DNA from: Alloboseaceae bacterium BT-24-1
GTDB lineage: Bacteria; Pseudomonadota; Alphaproteobacteria; Rhizobiales; Beijerinckiaceae
NCBI GenBank assembly: GCA_025846845.1
Contig: JAOYTL010000011.1
Span: forward strand, 124,001-188,000
Direction of reading: 5' to 3'
DNA length: 64,000 nucleotides
Below, in pieces: positions 32,882-41,709 of the stretch; the first letter of the stretch is position 1, and each line of letters begins with the position of its first letter. A program made the position numbers and the translations under genes. The notes beneath the pieces are model-generated. The model was not told the DNA's origin. It did no database searches and saw only the letters and a list, made by a program, of their open reading frames with translations.

Positions 32882-33855
32882 GCCCGTTCTCCGGCGAGCT
32901 TCACCCGCGGATCGAGCGCGGCATAGAGCACGTCGACCAGGAAGTTGACGGTGACGAAGAGCAGCGTCGCCAAGAGCACGTAGGCGACGACCACCGGCCG
33001 GTCGAGCTGGTAGACCGAGTCGATCAGCAGCTTGCCCATGCCCGGCCAGGCGAAGACGGTCTCGGTGATGGTCGAGAAGGCGACGAGGCTGCCGAACTCG
33101 ACGCCGACCACGGTGACGACCGGAATCAGGATGTTGCGCAGGATGTGCCGGTTGACGATGCGCCGGGGCCGCACGCCCTTGGCGCGAGCGTATTTGACGT
33201 AGTCCTGCGTCATCGTCTCGGCGGTGCCGGCGGCGACCAGGCGCACGATCAGCGCAAGGTTCGGGATCGCGAGGTTGAGCGCGGGCAGGGCGATATGCTG
33301 CAGCCCGTCCCAAGTCAGCAGGCTGGTCTGGATGCCGAGGAGCGAGGCCGTCTCGCCGCGCCCGGCCGTCGGCAGCCAGCCGAGCAGCACGGCGAAGAGC
33401 AGGATCAGCATCATGCCCTTCCAGAAACTCGGCAGCGAGAAGCCGAGCACGGTGCCGGCCATGACGATGCGGGCGCGCCGGCTGTCCGGATTGAGACCCA
33501 CTATCAGCCCGAGCGGAATGCCGACCGCGAGCGCCAGCGTCATCGCCAGCAGCACGAGTTCGAAGGTCGCCGGCAGGCGCGCCAGGATCAATTGCAGCGC
33601 CGGCACGCCATGCACGAAGGAACGGCCGAGATCGCCCTTCAGCGCATTGGCCATGAAGGTCAGGTATTGCTGCCAGACCGGCAGGTCGAGCCCGAGCCGA
33701 GCGATCAGCGCCTGCCGGTCCGCTGCGCTGGCCTGCGGCGAGACCAGCAGCTCGATCGGGTCGCCGATGCCGTAGACGGCGAAGAAGACCACGACCGAGA
33801 CCGCGAGCAGCACGAGCACGCTCTGGATCAGCCGCTGCAGGACATAGGCGGTCAT
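32878..33855 (-). CDS. Dipeptide/oligopeptide ABC importer 1, permease DppB-type
   Basis: 325 residues, six spans. The N-terminal signature MTAYVLQRLIQSVLVLLAVS, the GDLGRSF motif and the EFGSLVAFSTITETVFAWPG segment are typical of DppB/OppB. First channel gene of system 1, overlapping the DppC gene by four bases. It is separated from the binding-protein gene by 204 bases that contain a palindromic repeat. Confidence 0.92.
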   Translation of the reverse strand: MTAYVLQRLIQSVLVLLAVSVVVFFAVYGIGDPIELLVSPQASAADRQALIARLGLDLPVWQQYLTFMANALKGDLGRSFVHGVPALQLILARLPATFELVLLAMTLALAVGIPLGLIVGLNPDSRRARIVMAGTVLGFSLPSFWKGMMLILLFAVLLGWLPTAGRGETASLLGIQTSLLTWDGLQHIALPALNLAIPNLALIVRLVAAGTAETMTQDYVKYARAKGVRPRRIVNRHILRNILIPVVTVVGVEFGSLVAFSTITETVFAWPGMGKLLIDSVYQLDRPVVVAYVLLATLLFVTVNFLVDVLYAALDPRVKLAGERA

Positions 33856-33905
33856 TTGGATTGCCCGAACGGTTGCGCCGTCTTTCCGGGACGCTGCGCA
33901 GCAGC

Positions 33906-34020
33906 GAGCCCGGAATCCATGAACTCAGGTCGTGCCTGAAAGAATGCGTGGCTGACGGTGCCCCGGCTTCGAAGCACGGTGTTCATGGGTTCCGGGCTCA
34001 GGCCTTCGGCCTGCCCCGGA
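33906..34020. repeat. Intergenic palindromic repeat between binding protein and permease of system 1
   Basis: Arms at 33906-33924 (GAGCCCGGAATCCATGAAC) and 33981-33999 pair with a single mismatch. The right end forms a second tight hairpin, TCCGGG-ct-CAGGCC-ttc-GGCCTG-cc-CCGGA (33991-34020). It lies in the 204-base gap 33856-34059, which otherwise holds nothing I can identify. The pattern resembles REP-like elements common in intergenic DNA of Hyphomicrobiales. Confidence 0.7.
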
Positions 34021-34059
34021 ATGACGGTTCGGTTTCCTGTCATCACGGGGGAGCCCGGC

Positions 34060-35670
34060 TTACTTCGCCGGCTTCACTGACATCGCAAGGGTGAACTGGT
34101 CGGCGCGGCCGGCGACCTTGAGCTCGGTCTTGTAGGCCCAGATGCCGCTCTCGAAATGGAGCGGGATGAAGGCGCCGTCGGCGAGGACGAGCGTCATCGC
34201 CTGCTGCAGCAGCTCAGCGCGCTTGGCATCGTCGAGCGTCGAGATCGCGGTGCGGATGACCTTGTCGAACTCGTCGTTCTTGTAGCCACCATAGTTCGAG
34301 CCGCCGATGGTCTTGGCCTCGTTCGGGGTCGGCGGCCACTGCCGCAGGAAGGAGGCGGCCTCGCCGGTGCCCGAGCCCCAGCCGCCGAGTGCGACGCTGA
34401 ATTCCTTCTTGGCCCGGCGCGGGAAGTAGATCGCCCGCGTCATCGCGTCGACCTCGGTCTTGATACCGATCTGGGTCAGGTACTGCGCGACCGCCTGGGT
34501 GATCTGGCTGTCGTTGATGTAGCGGTCGTTCGTCGCCGAGAGCGTCAACTGGAAGCCGTTGGGATAGCCGGCCTCTGCCAGCAGCTTCTTGGCCGCGGCA
34601 GGGTCGTAGGCGAGCTTGGGCGGATTCGGCAGCGTGCCGGACATGCCGGTCGGCAGGTACTGGTAGGCCGGTTCGGCGGCGCCATCCATGATGCGCTTGA
34701 TGATCGCGTCGCGGTCGATGGCGAGCGACATCGCCTTGCGAACGCGCACATCCTTAAGCGGGTTCTTGCCGTCGGGCGCCTTGACGAAGGGGCTCTGGTC
34801 GCGCTCGACGTCGAGCTGGAAGTAGATCACGCGGGTCGAGGGCGTGATGACGTGGCCGAAGCGCTTGTCGCTCTTGATGCGGCCAAGGTCGCGCGCCGCC
34901 GGGTTCTCGATCACGTCGTAATCGCCCGCGAGCAGGCCAGCGAGGCGCGGGCCGGCATTGGTCACCGGCACGAAGCGCACGCTCGCCCACGGTTCGGCAG
35001 GCCCCCAATAGGCCGGGTTGCGCTCGAGCTCGATCGCCGAGCCGCGAACGTAGGATTTCAGCTTGTACGGCCCGGTGCCGATCGCCATCGCACCGTCGTT
35101 GAAATTGTTGACCGCCGGCCAGGCTCCGGTGACGCCGCAGTTCTTTTCGACATCGTAGCTGATGGCGCCGTGCTCGACGATCGAGGCGGAGAGGATCGGC
35201 AGGCCCGACAGCAGCGTCGGCAGCAGCGGCTCGGGCTCCTTGGTCTCGATCACCAGGGTGTTGGTGTCAGGCGTCTCGACCTTGGCGAAGTTGCCGGTAA
35301 TGTCGGCGAAGGAGCCGGAGACTTTGGTCTCGTTCTTCAGCGTACGGCAGAAGGTGAAGACCACGTCCTGCGCGCCGAAGGGTTGGCCGTTGCTGAATTT
35401 GACGCCCTGGCGCAGCTTGAAGGTCCAGCGATTCTTGCCGTCGTTTTCCCAGGAGCTGGCGAGGCCGGGTTTCAGCGCCTGCTTCTCGTCCTGCAGCACG
35501 AGGCTGTCGAAGATATGAGCGGCGAGCGCGTTGTTGGGGGTGAGGTCGTGATAATGCGGATCGACGGCGGTCGGCTCGGAGGCGAGCGCGATGCGCAAGC
35601 TCTGCGCCATGGCCGGCGCACTGAGCATGCTGGCGCCGAGCAGAATGGTGGTGAGCGCACGCTGACGCAT
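34060..35670 (-). CDS. Dipeptide/oligopeptide ABC importer 1, substrate-binding protein
   Basis: 536 residues of the SBP_bac_5 (DppA/OppA) family. Signal peptide ALTTILLGASMLSAPAMAQS; the conserved motif WTFKLRQGVKFSNGQPFGAQ and GTGPYKLKSY follow. It binds a peptide or other amphipathic ligand in the periplasm. The start at 35670 has GGAG eight bases upstream; the frame extends 45 codons further without a signal peptide. First gene of system 1 and divergent from an RpiR-family regulator. Confidence 0.92.
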   Translation of the reverse strand: MRQRALTTILLGASMLSAPAMAQSLRIALASEPTAVDPHYHDLTPNNALAAHIFDSLVLQDEKQALKPGLASSWENDGKNRWTFKLRQGVKFSNGQPFGAQDVVFTFCRTLKNETKVSGSFADITGNFAKVETPDTNTLVIETKEPEPLLPTLLSGLPILSASIVEHGAISYDVEKNCGVTGAWPAVNNFNDGAMAIGTGPYKLKSYVRGSAIELERNPAYWGPAEPWASVRFVPVTNAGPRLAGLLAGDYDVIENPAARDLGRIKSDKRFGHVITPSTRVIYFQLDVERDQSPFVKAPDGKNPLKDVRVRKAMSLAIDRDAIIKRIMDGAAEPAYQYLPTGMSGTLPNPPKLAYDPAAAKKLLAEAGYPNGFQLTLSATNDRYINDSQITQAVAQYLTQIGIKTEVDAMTRAIYFPRRAKKEFSVALGGWGSGTGEAASFLRQWPPTPNEAKTIGGSNYGGYKNDEFDKVIRTAISTLDDAKRAELLQQAMTLVLADGAFIPLHFESGIWAYKTELKVAGRADQFTLAMSVKPAK

Positions 35671-35712
35671 CGGTCCGTCTCCGTTCCCGTAGCTGGTCGT
35701 TTTGACAGCTTT

Positions 35713-35740
35713 ATTTTCACGCGTTAGCAAACATGAAAAT
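35713..35740. promoter_or_regulatory. Candidate RpiR operator between dppA-type gene and regulator
   Basis: ATTTTCA (35713-35719) and TGAAAAT (35734-35740) are perfect 7-base inverted arms, 14 bases apart, in the short AT-rich gap between the divergent genes. The position suits an operator controlling both directions. The assignment to the RpiR protein is inference. Confidence 0.45.
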
Positions 35741-35767
35741 GATCCGACGTCAATCTGTGGGAGAGCC

Positions 35768-36640
35768 ATGTCACGCGCCCTGAAGCCGACGACGGACCTC
35801 GCCAACCGTATCGCCCAGGTCTACCCATCGCTGAGCGACGGCCATCGCAAGGCGGCGGACTTCGTCCTGCAGAGCCCGCTCGATTCCGCAACGGTGACGA
35901 TCGAGGGGCTGGCCGAAAAGAGCGGCACGTCGACCGCGACCGTGACCCGCTTCGTTCGCGCCCTGGGCTATCGCAATTATGGCGATTTCCGTGCCGCGCT
36001 GTCGACGGCGCTGAAGGTCGCTTTGGGGCCGGTGGAAGGCCTTGCCGGCGCCCGCGCCGCGGCCGGCTCCGTCTTCGCCACCATGGCGACGACATTGAAG
36101 GGCGAGGCCGCCAATCTCGACGAGGCGATCGCGACGCTGGAGGAGGAGACGGTCAACCGCGCCATCGCCCTGTTGCTGAAGGCGCGCCGGATCTTCATCG
36201 TCGGCTCGGGCGCGAGCCATTATGTCGGCGCCTTCCTCGAGGATGGGCTCGCACTCTACCTCGATGCCGATGTGGTCTTCGCCTCCTCGCGCGGCGGGCC
36301 GGAGCGCGCCGTTCGCCACATGCTCTCGGCCGGGCCGGAGGACGTCGTCATCGCGATCTCGCTGCCGCGCTATTCGCGTGCCACGCTGGAGCTCGCCAAA
36401 TTTGCCAAGAAGCGCAGCGCCGTTCTGGTCGCCCTGACCGACGGGCCGTCATCGCCGCTGGTGCCGCTGGCCGACATGACGTTGTTCGCGCCGGCTCGAA
36501 ACAGCTTCCTGCCGAACTCGCCGACCGCCGCTTTCGCCGTGGCCGACGCTTTGATCACCACGCTGGCGCGCGAGCGTCCCGATGCGGTCGAAGCGCTGAA
36601 GGGCCTGAGCGAAAGTCTGCTCTGGACCTTCCATTACTAG
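35768..36640 (+). CDS. MurR/RpiR-family transcriptional regulator
   Basis: 290 residues. N-terminal RpiR helix-turn-helix (LSDGHRKAADFVL, TIEGLAEKSGTSTATVTRFV), then a SIS sugar-phosphate-binding domain (IFIVGSGASHYVGAFLEDGL, EDVVIAISLPRYSRATLELA). SIS domains usually bind phosphorylated sugars, so finding it beside a peptide-type importer hints at a muropeptide, amino-sugar or other sugar-linked ligand; this is inference. GGGAG upstream sets the start at 35768. It converges on the oxidoreductase gene with a 3-base gap. Confidence 0.9.
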   Translation: MSRALKPTTDLANRIAQVYPSLSDGHRKAADFVLQSPLDSATVTIEGLAEKSGTSTATVTRFVRALGYRNYGDFRAALSTALKVALGPVEGLAGARAAAGSVFATMATTLKGEAANLDEAIATLEEETVNRAIALLLKARRIFIVGSGASHYVGAFLEDGLALYLDADVVFASSRGGPERAVRHMLSAGPEDVVIAISLPRYSRATLELAKFAKKRSAVLVALTDGPSSPLVPLADMTLFAPARNSFLPNSPTAAFAVADALITTLARERPDAVEALKGLSESLLWTFHY

Positions 36641-36643
36641 CTA

Positions 36644-37678
36644 TCAGCCGAGCTCGACCGTCGCGCCGGTCTCGGCCGAGCGCTGCACGGCAGCGATCAC
36701 CTTCAGCGTATTCAGGCCCTCGCGCCCCGAAGCGATCGGCGCCGCGCCCTTGCGGATGACGTCGCAGAAATGCCGGACCTGGACCCGGAGCGGGTCTTCG
36801 GGGGCGACGTGGACCCGCTCGCGCACCAGCGGCTCCCACCAGCTGCGCTTGGCCGGATTGGACCAGATCTCGAGCTGCGGAATGGTCAGCGAGCCGTGTG
36901 TGCCGCCGATCTGGTAGCAGGACTGGTCCTGCTGCGGGTAGACCGGATTCTCGCCGGTCGTCATCTCCCAGCTCCACGGCGCCACGATCGAGTCGGAGAC
37001 GGTGACCGTGCCGAGCACGCCATTGGCGAAGCGCAGCAGGATCGCGGCCGTCTCCTCGACCGCATGGCCGCGCACGGCGTTCGATGAATGCGCCTGAACC
37101 GAGACGACCTCGCCGCAGAGATAGCGGAACAGGTCGACATCGTGGATCAGGTTGAGCAGGATCGGCCCCGCGCCCTTCTCGCGCCGCCAGTCGGCCTCGA
37201 AATAATCGTCCGGCTTCATCAGCCAGAAATGCCCGCTCAGTGCCAGCACCCGGCCGAGCCGGCCGGAATCGACGATCTCCTTGGCCTTGCGGATCATCGG
37301 ATTGTAGCGCCGGTGATGGCCGGTGAGCAGCGGCACGCCCGCCTTCTCGGCCGCCGCGACCAGGCGCTCGCCCTCAGCGAGGTCATCGGCCAGCGGCTTC
37401 TCGACGATCGCGGGAATGCCGGCCTCGACCGCTTCCAGCCCGTTGCGGACATGGAGCTGGTTCGGCGTCGCGATGATCACGCCATCCGGCCGTTCCGCTG
37501 ACAGCATCTGGCCGAAAGACGGGAACCAGGGCGCGCCGAGTGCCGCCGCGACCGCGCGGCCTGCCGGTGTCGGATCGACCACTGCCGACAATGCGGAGCG
37601 CGGCTCGGCCGCGACATGCTCGGCATGGCGCCGGCCGATCAGCCCGGCGCCGATGACGGCCAGTTTGACCGGAGTCAT
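36644..37678 (-). CDS. Gfo/Idh/MocA-family oxidoreductase
   Basis: 344 residues. Rossmann motif LAVIGAGLIGRRHAEHV at the start, the family catalytic-lysine motif IVEKPLADD, and the C-terminal beta-sheet domain (GHFWLMKPDDYFEADWRREK, NLIHDVDLFRYL). Members oxidise or reduce sugars, inositols, and sometimes quinate or shikimate-type compounds with NAD(P). It is 7 bases downstream of aroQ on the same strand, so a cyclitol- or shikimate-related substrate is possible. The start is the ATG at 37678; the frame extends 14 codons further. Confidence 0.87.
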   Translation of the reverse strand: MTPVKLAVIGAGLIGRRHAEHVAAEPRSALSAVVDPTPAGRAVAAALGAPWFPSFGQMLSAERPDGVIIATPNQLHVRNGLEAVEAGIPAIVEKPLADDLAEGERLVAAAEKAGVPLLTGHHRRYNPMIRKAKEIVDSGRLGRVLALSGHFWLMKPDDYFEADWRREKGAGPILLNLIHDVDLFRYLCGEVVSVQAHSSNAVRGHAVEETAAILLRFANGVLGTVTVSDSIVAPWSWEMTTGENPVYPQQDQSCYQIGGTHGSLTIPQLEIWSNPAKRSWWEPLVRERVHVAPEDPLRVQVRHFCDVIRKGAAPIASGREGLNTLKVIAAVQRSAETGATVELG

Positions 37679-37685
37679 GAGCGGT

Positions 37686-38135
37686 TCAGGCCTTCTTCTC
37701 GTCGGCGAGCCTGGCGACACGGCGCAGCGAGAGCAGATAGCCCTGCGTGCCGAAGCCGGCGATGACGCCGTCGGCGCGCAGCGAGACGTAGGAATGGTGC
37801 CGGAAGCTCTCGCGCTTGTGCACGTTCGAGATATGGCACTCGATCACCGTGCCGTCGAAGGCGTTGAGCGCATCGAGGATCGCGACCGAGGTATGGGTGA
37901 AGGCACCAGGGTTGATGACGATGCCGGCCGCGGTCTCGCGCGCCTCGTGGATCCAGTCGATGATCTCGTATTCGCGGTTCGACTGGTGGAAGCGGATCTC
38001 GAGGTCGAGTTCCTTGCCCAGTGCCCGGCAGGCATCCTCGACATCGGCCAAGGTCTCCGAGCCGTAAATATGCGGCTGGCGCTTGCCGAGCAGGTTCAGG
38101 TTGGGGCCGTTGAGGACGTAGACGAGACGGGGCAT
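37686..38135 (-). CDS. aroQ: Type II 3-dehydroquinate dehydratase AroQ
   Basis: 149 residues, the normal size. Catalytic residues Arg19, Tyr24 (HIYG), Glu99 and His101 (VIECHISNVHKRE) occupy the classical type II positions, and the NPGAFTHTS loop is intact. It interconverts 3-dehydroquinate and 3-dehydroshikimate, either in aromatic biosynthesis or in quinate breakdown. Co-location with a Gfo/Idh/MocA dehydrogenase and transporters, rather than with other aro or acetyl-CoA carboxylase genes, leans towards a catabolic role; not proven. Confidence 0.93.
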   Translation of the reverse strand: MPRLVYVLNGPNLNLLGKRQPHIYGSETLADVEDACRALGKELDLEIRFHQSNREYEIIDWIHEARETAAGIVINPGAFTHTSVAILDALNAFDGTVIECHISNVHKRESFRHHSYVSLRADGVIAGFGTQGYLLSLRRVARLADEKKA

Positions 38136-38240
38136 GGGTACTCCGGAAGTGATGCGGGCAGCATGTTGCTTTTATCCGGGCGGGACGCAACATGGCGAGC
38201 CTTGCCGTTGCGTCATGGCGGGTTTGCCGAGGGTGAGGCG

Positions 38241-38717
38241 ATGGGATTGTGGCACAGTCTTGTTTTCGTCCTGCCCTTCGTCGTTCAGCTCGGCGCCGAC
38301 GCCTTGGCGCAACCGGCGGTTCCCGCTGAGGTCGCCAAAGTGCGCGCCGAAATCCGGGATACCTGTGGTGGGCGCGCGACGTTCAAGCCGGGCTTCCAGC
38401 GGACCGCCGATTTCAATGGCGACGGCCAGCCCGATTATCTGCTCGACTATGGCCAGTCCGAATGCGTCGGCGGGATCTTGACCAATCCGTTCTGCGGCTC
38501 GGCCGGTTGCACGCTCGACATCCTGATTTCGAGCGGCGGCGGCTATCGTCAGGCTTACGGCAGCAACCTCCAGGACTGGTCGCTCGCTCAGGCCGGCGGC
38601 AAGTCTGTGCTGGTGTTGTCCCTGCATGGCAGCGCCTGCGGCCGCTCCGGCCATTTGGGCTGCCAGCGCCGACTCGTCTGGAACGGCGACAAATTCGTCG
38701 CCACCGGCCGCCGATGA
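38241..38717 (+). CDS. Exported protein with an FG-GAP-like calcium-loop motif
   Basis: 158 residues. Signal peptide LVFVLPFVVQLGADALAQ, then TADFNGDGQPDYLLDYG, a DxNxDGxxD loop like those of VCBS/FG-GAP and dockerin repeats that bind Ca2+, and several cysteines (FCGSAGC, SACGRSGHLGC). I do not recognise a named family. GGGTGAGG upstream sets ATG 38241. It converges on the deacylase gene with a 13-base gap. Confidence 0.7.
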   Translation: MGLWHSLVFVLPFVVQLGADALAQPAVPAEVAKVRAEIRDTCGGRATFKPGFQRTADFNGDGQPDYLLDYGQSECVGGILTNPFCGSAGCTLDILISSGGGYRQAYGSNLQDWSLAQAGGKSVLVLSLHGSACGRSGHLGCQRRLVWNGDKFVATGRR

Positions 38718-38730
38718 GCGCGTTCGCGCG

Positions 38731-39696
38731 TCAGATGGCCCCAGCAGCGCGAGCGCTGGCGATGCCGAAATGGCAGATCGCTTCGCCGAGCTTGGGCGCG
38801 GTGTTCGGGAAGATGATGTAGCCGTCGCGCGGCGCCGTCACTTTCGTGCCGTCGGCGCGATGGGCGAGGGGGGCGCCGGCCTTGACCGCATCGCCGGTGC
38901 GCCAGCCGGTCTCGGCGCGGTCACCCTCCGTCTCGCAGAGCAGGACTTCGACCATCTCGATCACGTCGCGCAGCGCCGGCTTCGGCAAGGGCGCATCGAC
39001 AAGCTGCAATTGCGCCAGGGTGTTGCGGATCGCGGCATAGCCGATGTCGGCGGCCTTGGGATCGTCATGCGTGCCGCATTCCAGCGTCACCGCATAGCCG
39101 CCACAAAAACGCATGAACTCGGTGGTGCCATAGCCCTCGGTGACGTTGAGCTTCTGCACCGGCAGGCGCGCCCGGATGTCGAGCAGCCTGGCGTAGTTGT
39201 CGAGCCAGCCATGGATCGCCGTGGACACGCCGAGGCATGAGGCGAGCGCCATCTCCTCCTCCGCCCGGGCGAAGGGTTCGAGCTCGCCGCGATTGTTGGT
39301 GGGGCCGAAGAAGACGAAGGGCTCGCCCTCCTGCCGGAAGGAATGGATGTCGAGCAGGGCGTCGTGCTGGCGCAGCAGCGCGCAGACCGGGTTGCCGATC
39401 CGGTCCTCGTAATCGCCGGCCAGCGGGCGCTCGCGCAGGTCGCGGTTGAAGTTGCGGTCGCCCTCGCGCGTCTTCTGGCGGAAGGCCTTGGGGTTGGTCA
39501 CCGGCAGGAAGGTGACCTCGCCGCGCAGGATCTTGATGCGGCCGCTGCGGCAATCCTCGATGGCGCGCCTGATCGCGGTCGGCCCGCAGGGCTCGTTGCC
39601 GTGGACGGCGCCGGTCACGATCAGCTTGGCGCCGGGCTTCAGGCCGATGAAGCGGATGGTTTCGAGCGGGCCGTCGTCGAGGTCGGTGGTGGTCAC
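38731..39696 (-). CDS. Succinylglutamate desuccinylase/aspartoacylase (AstE/AspA) family protein
   Basis: 321 residues of the zinc-dependent M14-like deacylase family. Zinc ligands His32 and Glu35 (GAVHGNEPCG) and His118 (LLDIHSFRQEGEP) are visible, with Arg in NFNRDLRER for carboxylate binding. The C-terminal part (KVTAPRDGYIIFPN) forms the typical beta domain. It would remove an acyl group from an N-acyl amino acid or a related amide. Last gene of the minus-strand series that contains ABC system 2, so its substrate is probably imported by that system. Confidence 0.85.
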   Translation of the reverse strand: MTTTDLDDGPLETIRFIGLKPGAKLIVTGAVHGNEPCGPTAIRRAIEDCRSGRIKILRGEVTFLPVTNPKAFRQKTREGDRNFNRDLRERPLAGDYEDRIGNPVCALLRQHDALLDIHSFRQEGEPFVFFGPTNNRGELEPFARAEEEMALASCLGVSTAIHGWLDNYARLLDIRARLPVQKLNVTEGYGTTEFMRFCGGYAVTLECGTHDDPKAADIGYAAIRNTLAQLQLVDAPLPKPALRDVIEMVEVLLCETEGDRAETGWRTGDAVKAGAPLAHRADGTKVTAPRDGYIIFPNTAPKLGEAICHFGIASARAAGAI

Positions 39697-39723
39697 GGGA
39701 TAGGCTCTCGTCGGAAGGGGAGT

Positions 39724-40545
39724 TCAGGCCTTGCGGGTCTGCGAGTGCGGATCGAGGATGTCGCGCAGGCCGTCGCCGAGCAGGTTGAGGCCGAGCACGG
39801 TCAGGAAGATGGCAAGGCCCGGGAAGATCGAGATCCAGGGCGCGGTCGAGATCTGGTCGCGCGCGTCCGACAGCATCGAGCCCCAGCTCGGGAAGGGCGG
39901 GCGGATGCCGAGGCCGAGGAAGGAGAGCGAGGCTTCGGCCAGCACCGCGCCGCCCATGCCGAGCGTGCCGATCACGATGATCGGGCCGGCGATGTTCGGC
40001 AGGATCTGGGTGAACATGATCCGGAAGGTGCCGTAGCCGAGCGAGCGGGCCGCCTCGACATAGCCGAGCTGCTTGACCGAGAGCGTCGCCGCCCGCGTCA
40101 GCCGGCAGGTGAAGGACCAGTTGGTCAGGCCGAGCGCGATCAAGAGGCTGGTCAGGCCCGGCTGCAGGATGGCCATGATCGCCAGCGCGAAGATCAGCGA
40201 GGGGATGGCGAGCATCATGTTGGTGAGGCCGTTGACGAAATCGTCCCACCAGCCACCCCAGTATGCGGCGGAGAGGCCGAGCGCGACGCCGATCAGGGTG
40301 TTGATCAATTGCGAGACGATGCCGACCGTCAGCGAGATGCGCGCGCCGTGGAGCACGCGGCTGTAGATGTCGCGGCCCTGCGCATCGGTGCCGAACCAGA
40401 ATTCGGAGCCGGGAGGGACCTCCGCGTTCATCAGGTTGGCGTCCATGACCGGGTCGGTATGGGCGAGCCAGGGCGCGAAGACGCCGCCCGCGACGACGAG
40501 CGCAAAGCAGGTGGCGCCGATCCAGAGGTTGGCACGGAACTTCAT
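39724..40545 (-). CDS. Dipeptide/oligopeptide ABC importer 2, permease DppC-type
   Basis: 273 residues. WFGTDAQGRDIYSRVLHGAR and the coupling motif GYVEAARSLGYGTFRIMFTQ are typical of DppC. It follows the DppB-type gene after nine bases. No ATPase gene accompanies these permeases. Confidence 0.92.
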   Translation of the reverse strand: MKFRANLWIGATCFALVVAGGVFAPWLAHTDPVMDANLMNAEVPPGSEFWFGTDAQGRDIYSRVLHGARISLTVGIVSQLINTLIGVALGLSAAYWGGWWDDFVNGLTNMMLAIPSLIFALAIMAILQPGLTSLLIALGLTNWSFTCRLTRAATLSVKQLGYVEAARSLGYGTFRIMFTQILPNIAGPIIVIGTLGMGGAVLAEASLSFLGLGIRPPFPSWGSMLSDARDQISTAPWISIFPGLAIFLTVLGLNLLGDGLRDILDPHSQTRKA

Positions 40546-40554
40546 CAGGGCGGC

Positions 40555-41496
40555 CTAGCTGTACTTGATGCGTGGATCGACGACGGCGCAGAGCACGTCG
40601 ACGGCGATGTTCACGACGAGGAAGAAGAGCACGATCGTCAGGATGCAGCCCTGCACTGCCGGGATGTCGCGCCAGGTGACGCTGTCGACCAGGAGCGAGC
40701 CGAGGCCCGGCCAGGCGAAGAGCTTCTCGACGACGACCGCCTGGCCGAGGACCGAGCCGAACTGCAGGCCGAGCGTGGTCAGCACAATGACGAGCGCATT
40801 GCGCGCGACATGCCAGCGCATGACGCGATAGGAACTCGCGCCCTTGGCACGGGCTGTGCGGACGAAGTCGGCGTGCAGGATCTCGAGCACGGCGGCGCGG
40901 GACGTGCGGGCCAGGAGGGCCAATGGCGAGACGCCGAGCGCGATCGCCGGCAGCACGATGTAGCGCGGATCGCCGTCACCATAGCCGAAGCTCGGGAACC
41001 AGTTCAGCGTCAGCGCGAAGAAGTACATCAAGAGCAGGCCGAGCCAGAACATCGGTAGCGACAGCCCCGAAACGGCGAAGACCATCGAGAACATGTCGAT
41101 CCAGCTTCCCGGCCTCAGCGCCGCGAGAAAACCGAGCGGCACGCCGATGACGATGGCGAAGAGCATCGCCGCGAGCGCGAGCTGCAGGCTCGGCCAGAGC
41201 CGCTCGCCGATCAGGTTGATCACGGGCTGGCGGGTGCGGAAGGAATCGCCGAGATCGAGGGTCGCGAGCCCCCCGACATATTTGGCGAAGCGCAGCGGCA
41301 GCGAGTCGTTGAGGCCGAACTGCTGGTTCATCCGCTCGATCGTCGCGGCGTCGATATTGCTGCGCCCGTCGGCCATCTGGCTGGTGGCGAAATTGCCGGG
41401 AATGACGCTGAACAGCACGAAGATCAGGGCCGCGACCGCCAGCAGGATCGGGATGGCCTGCAGGAGGCGGCGAAAAACATAAGGCAACATGAACAA
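40555..41496 (-). CDS. Dipeptide/oligopeptide ABC importer 2, permease DppB-type
   Basis: 313 residues, with the DppB pattern: YVFRRLLQAIPILLAVAALI, DLGDSFRTRQPV, FGSVLGQAVVVEKLFAWPGL. Inner-membrane channel half. It is separated from the binding-protein gene by 213 bases that contain a large palindromic element. Confidence 0.92.
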   Translation of the reverse strand: MFMLPYVFRRLLQAIPILLAVAALIFVLFSVIPGNFATSQMADGRSNIDAATIERMNQQFGLNDSLPLRFAKYVGGLATLDLGDSFRTRQPVINLIGERLWPSLQLALAAMLFAIVIGVPLGFLAALRPGSWIDMFSMVFAVSGLSLPMFWLGLLLMYFFALTLNWFPSFGYGDGDPRYIVLPAIALGVSPLALLARTSRAAVLEILHADFVRTARAKGASSYRVMRWHVARNALVIVLTTLGLQFGSVLGQAVVVEKLFAWPGLGSLLVDSVTWRDIPAVQGCILTIVLFFLVVNIAVDVLCAVVDPRIKYS

Positions 41497-41548
41497 GGCT
41501 CCTGGCCGCCGCTGGGGCTGTGTCAGGTCAGGCCGGGTCGCTGCCCGT

Positions 41549-41630
41549 CATTGCGAGGAGCAGAGCGACGAAGCAATCCAGGGGCGGCAGAGCTCTACGC
41601 CCCCTGGATTGCTTCGCTTCGCTCGCAATG
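41549..41630. repeat. Intergenic palindromic repeat between binding protein and permease of system 2
   Basis: The left half (41549-41586, starting CATTGCGAGGAGC and including GAAGCAATCCAGGGG) is inverted in 41598-41630 (CCCCTGGATTGCTTCG, then CTCGCAATG). It is a member of the CATTGCGAG...AAGCAATCCAG family of intergenic repeats that I know from several proteobacterial genomes. The 213-base gap 41497-41709 holds nothing else I can identify. Confidence 0.75.
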
Positions 41631-41709
41631 GCGCTTCAGCCTGACCAGACCATGTTCGGGATGAGGACGAGCTCCCGCCGCCATGCGACGGCGGGGGCTC
41701 AGGATGGGC

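Noticed and set aside
39343..41058. 571-codon plus-strand frame opposite system 2 permeases
   Set aside because: The minus strand encodes well-conserved DppB and DppC proteins; the opposing frame is charged, repetitive and domain-free.
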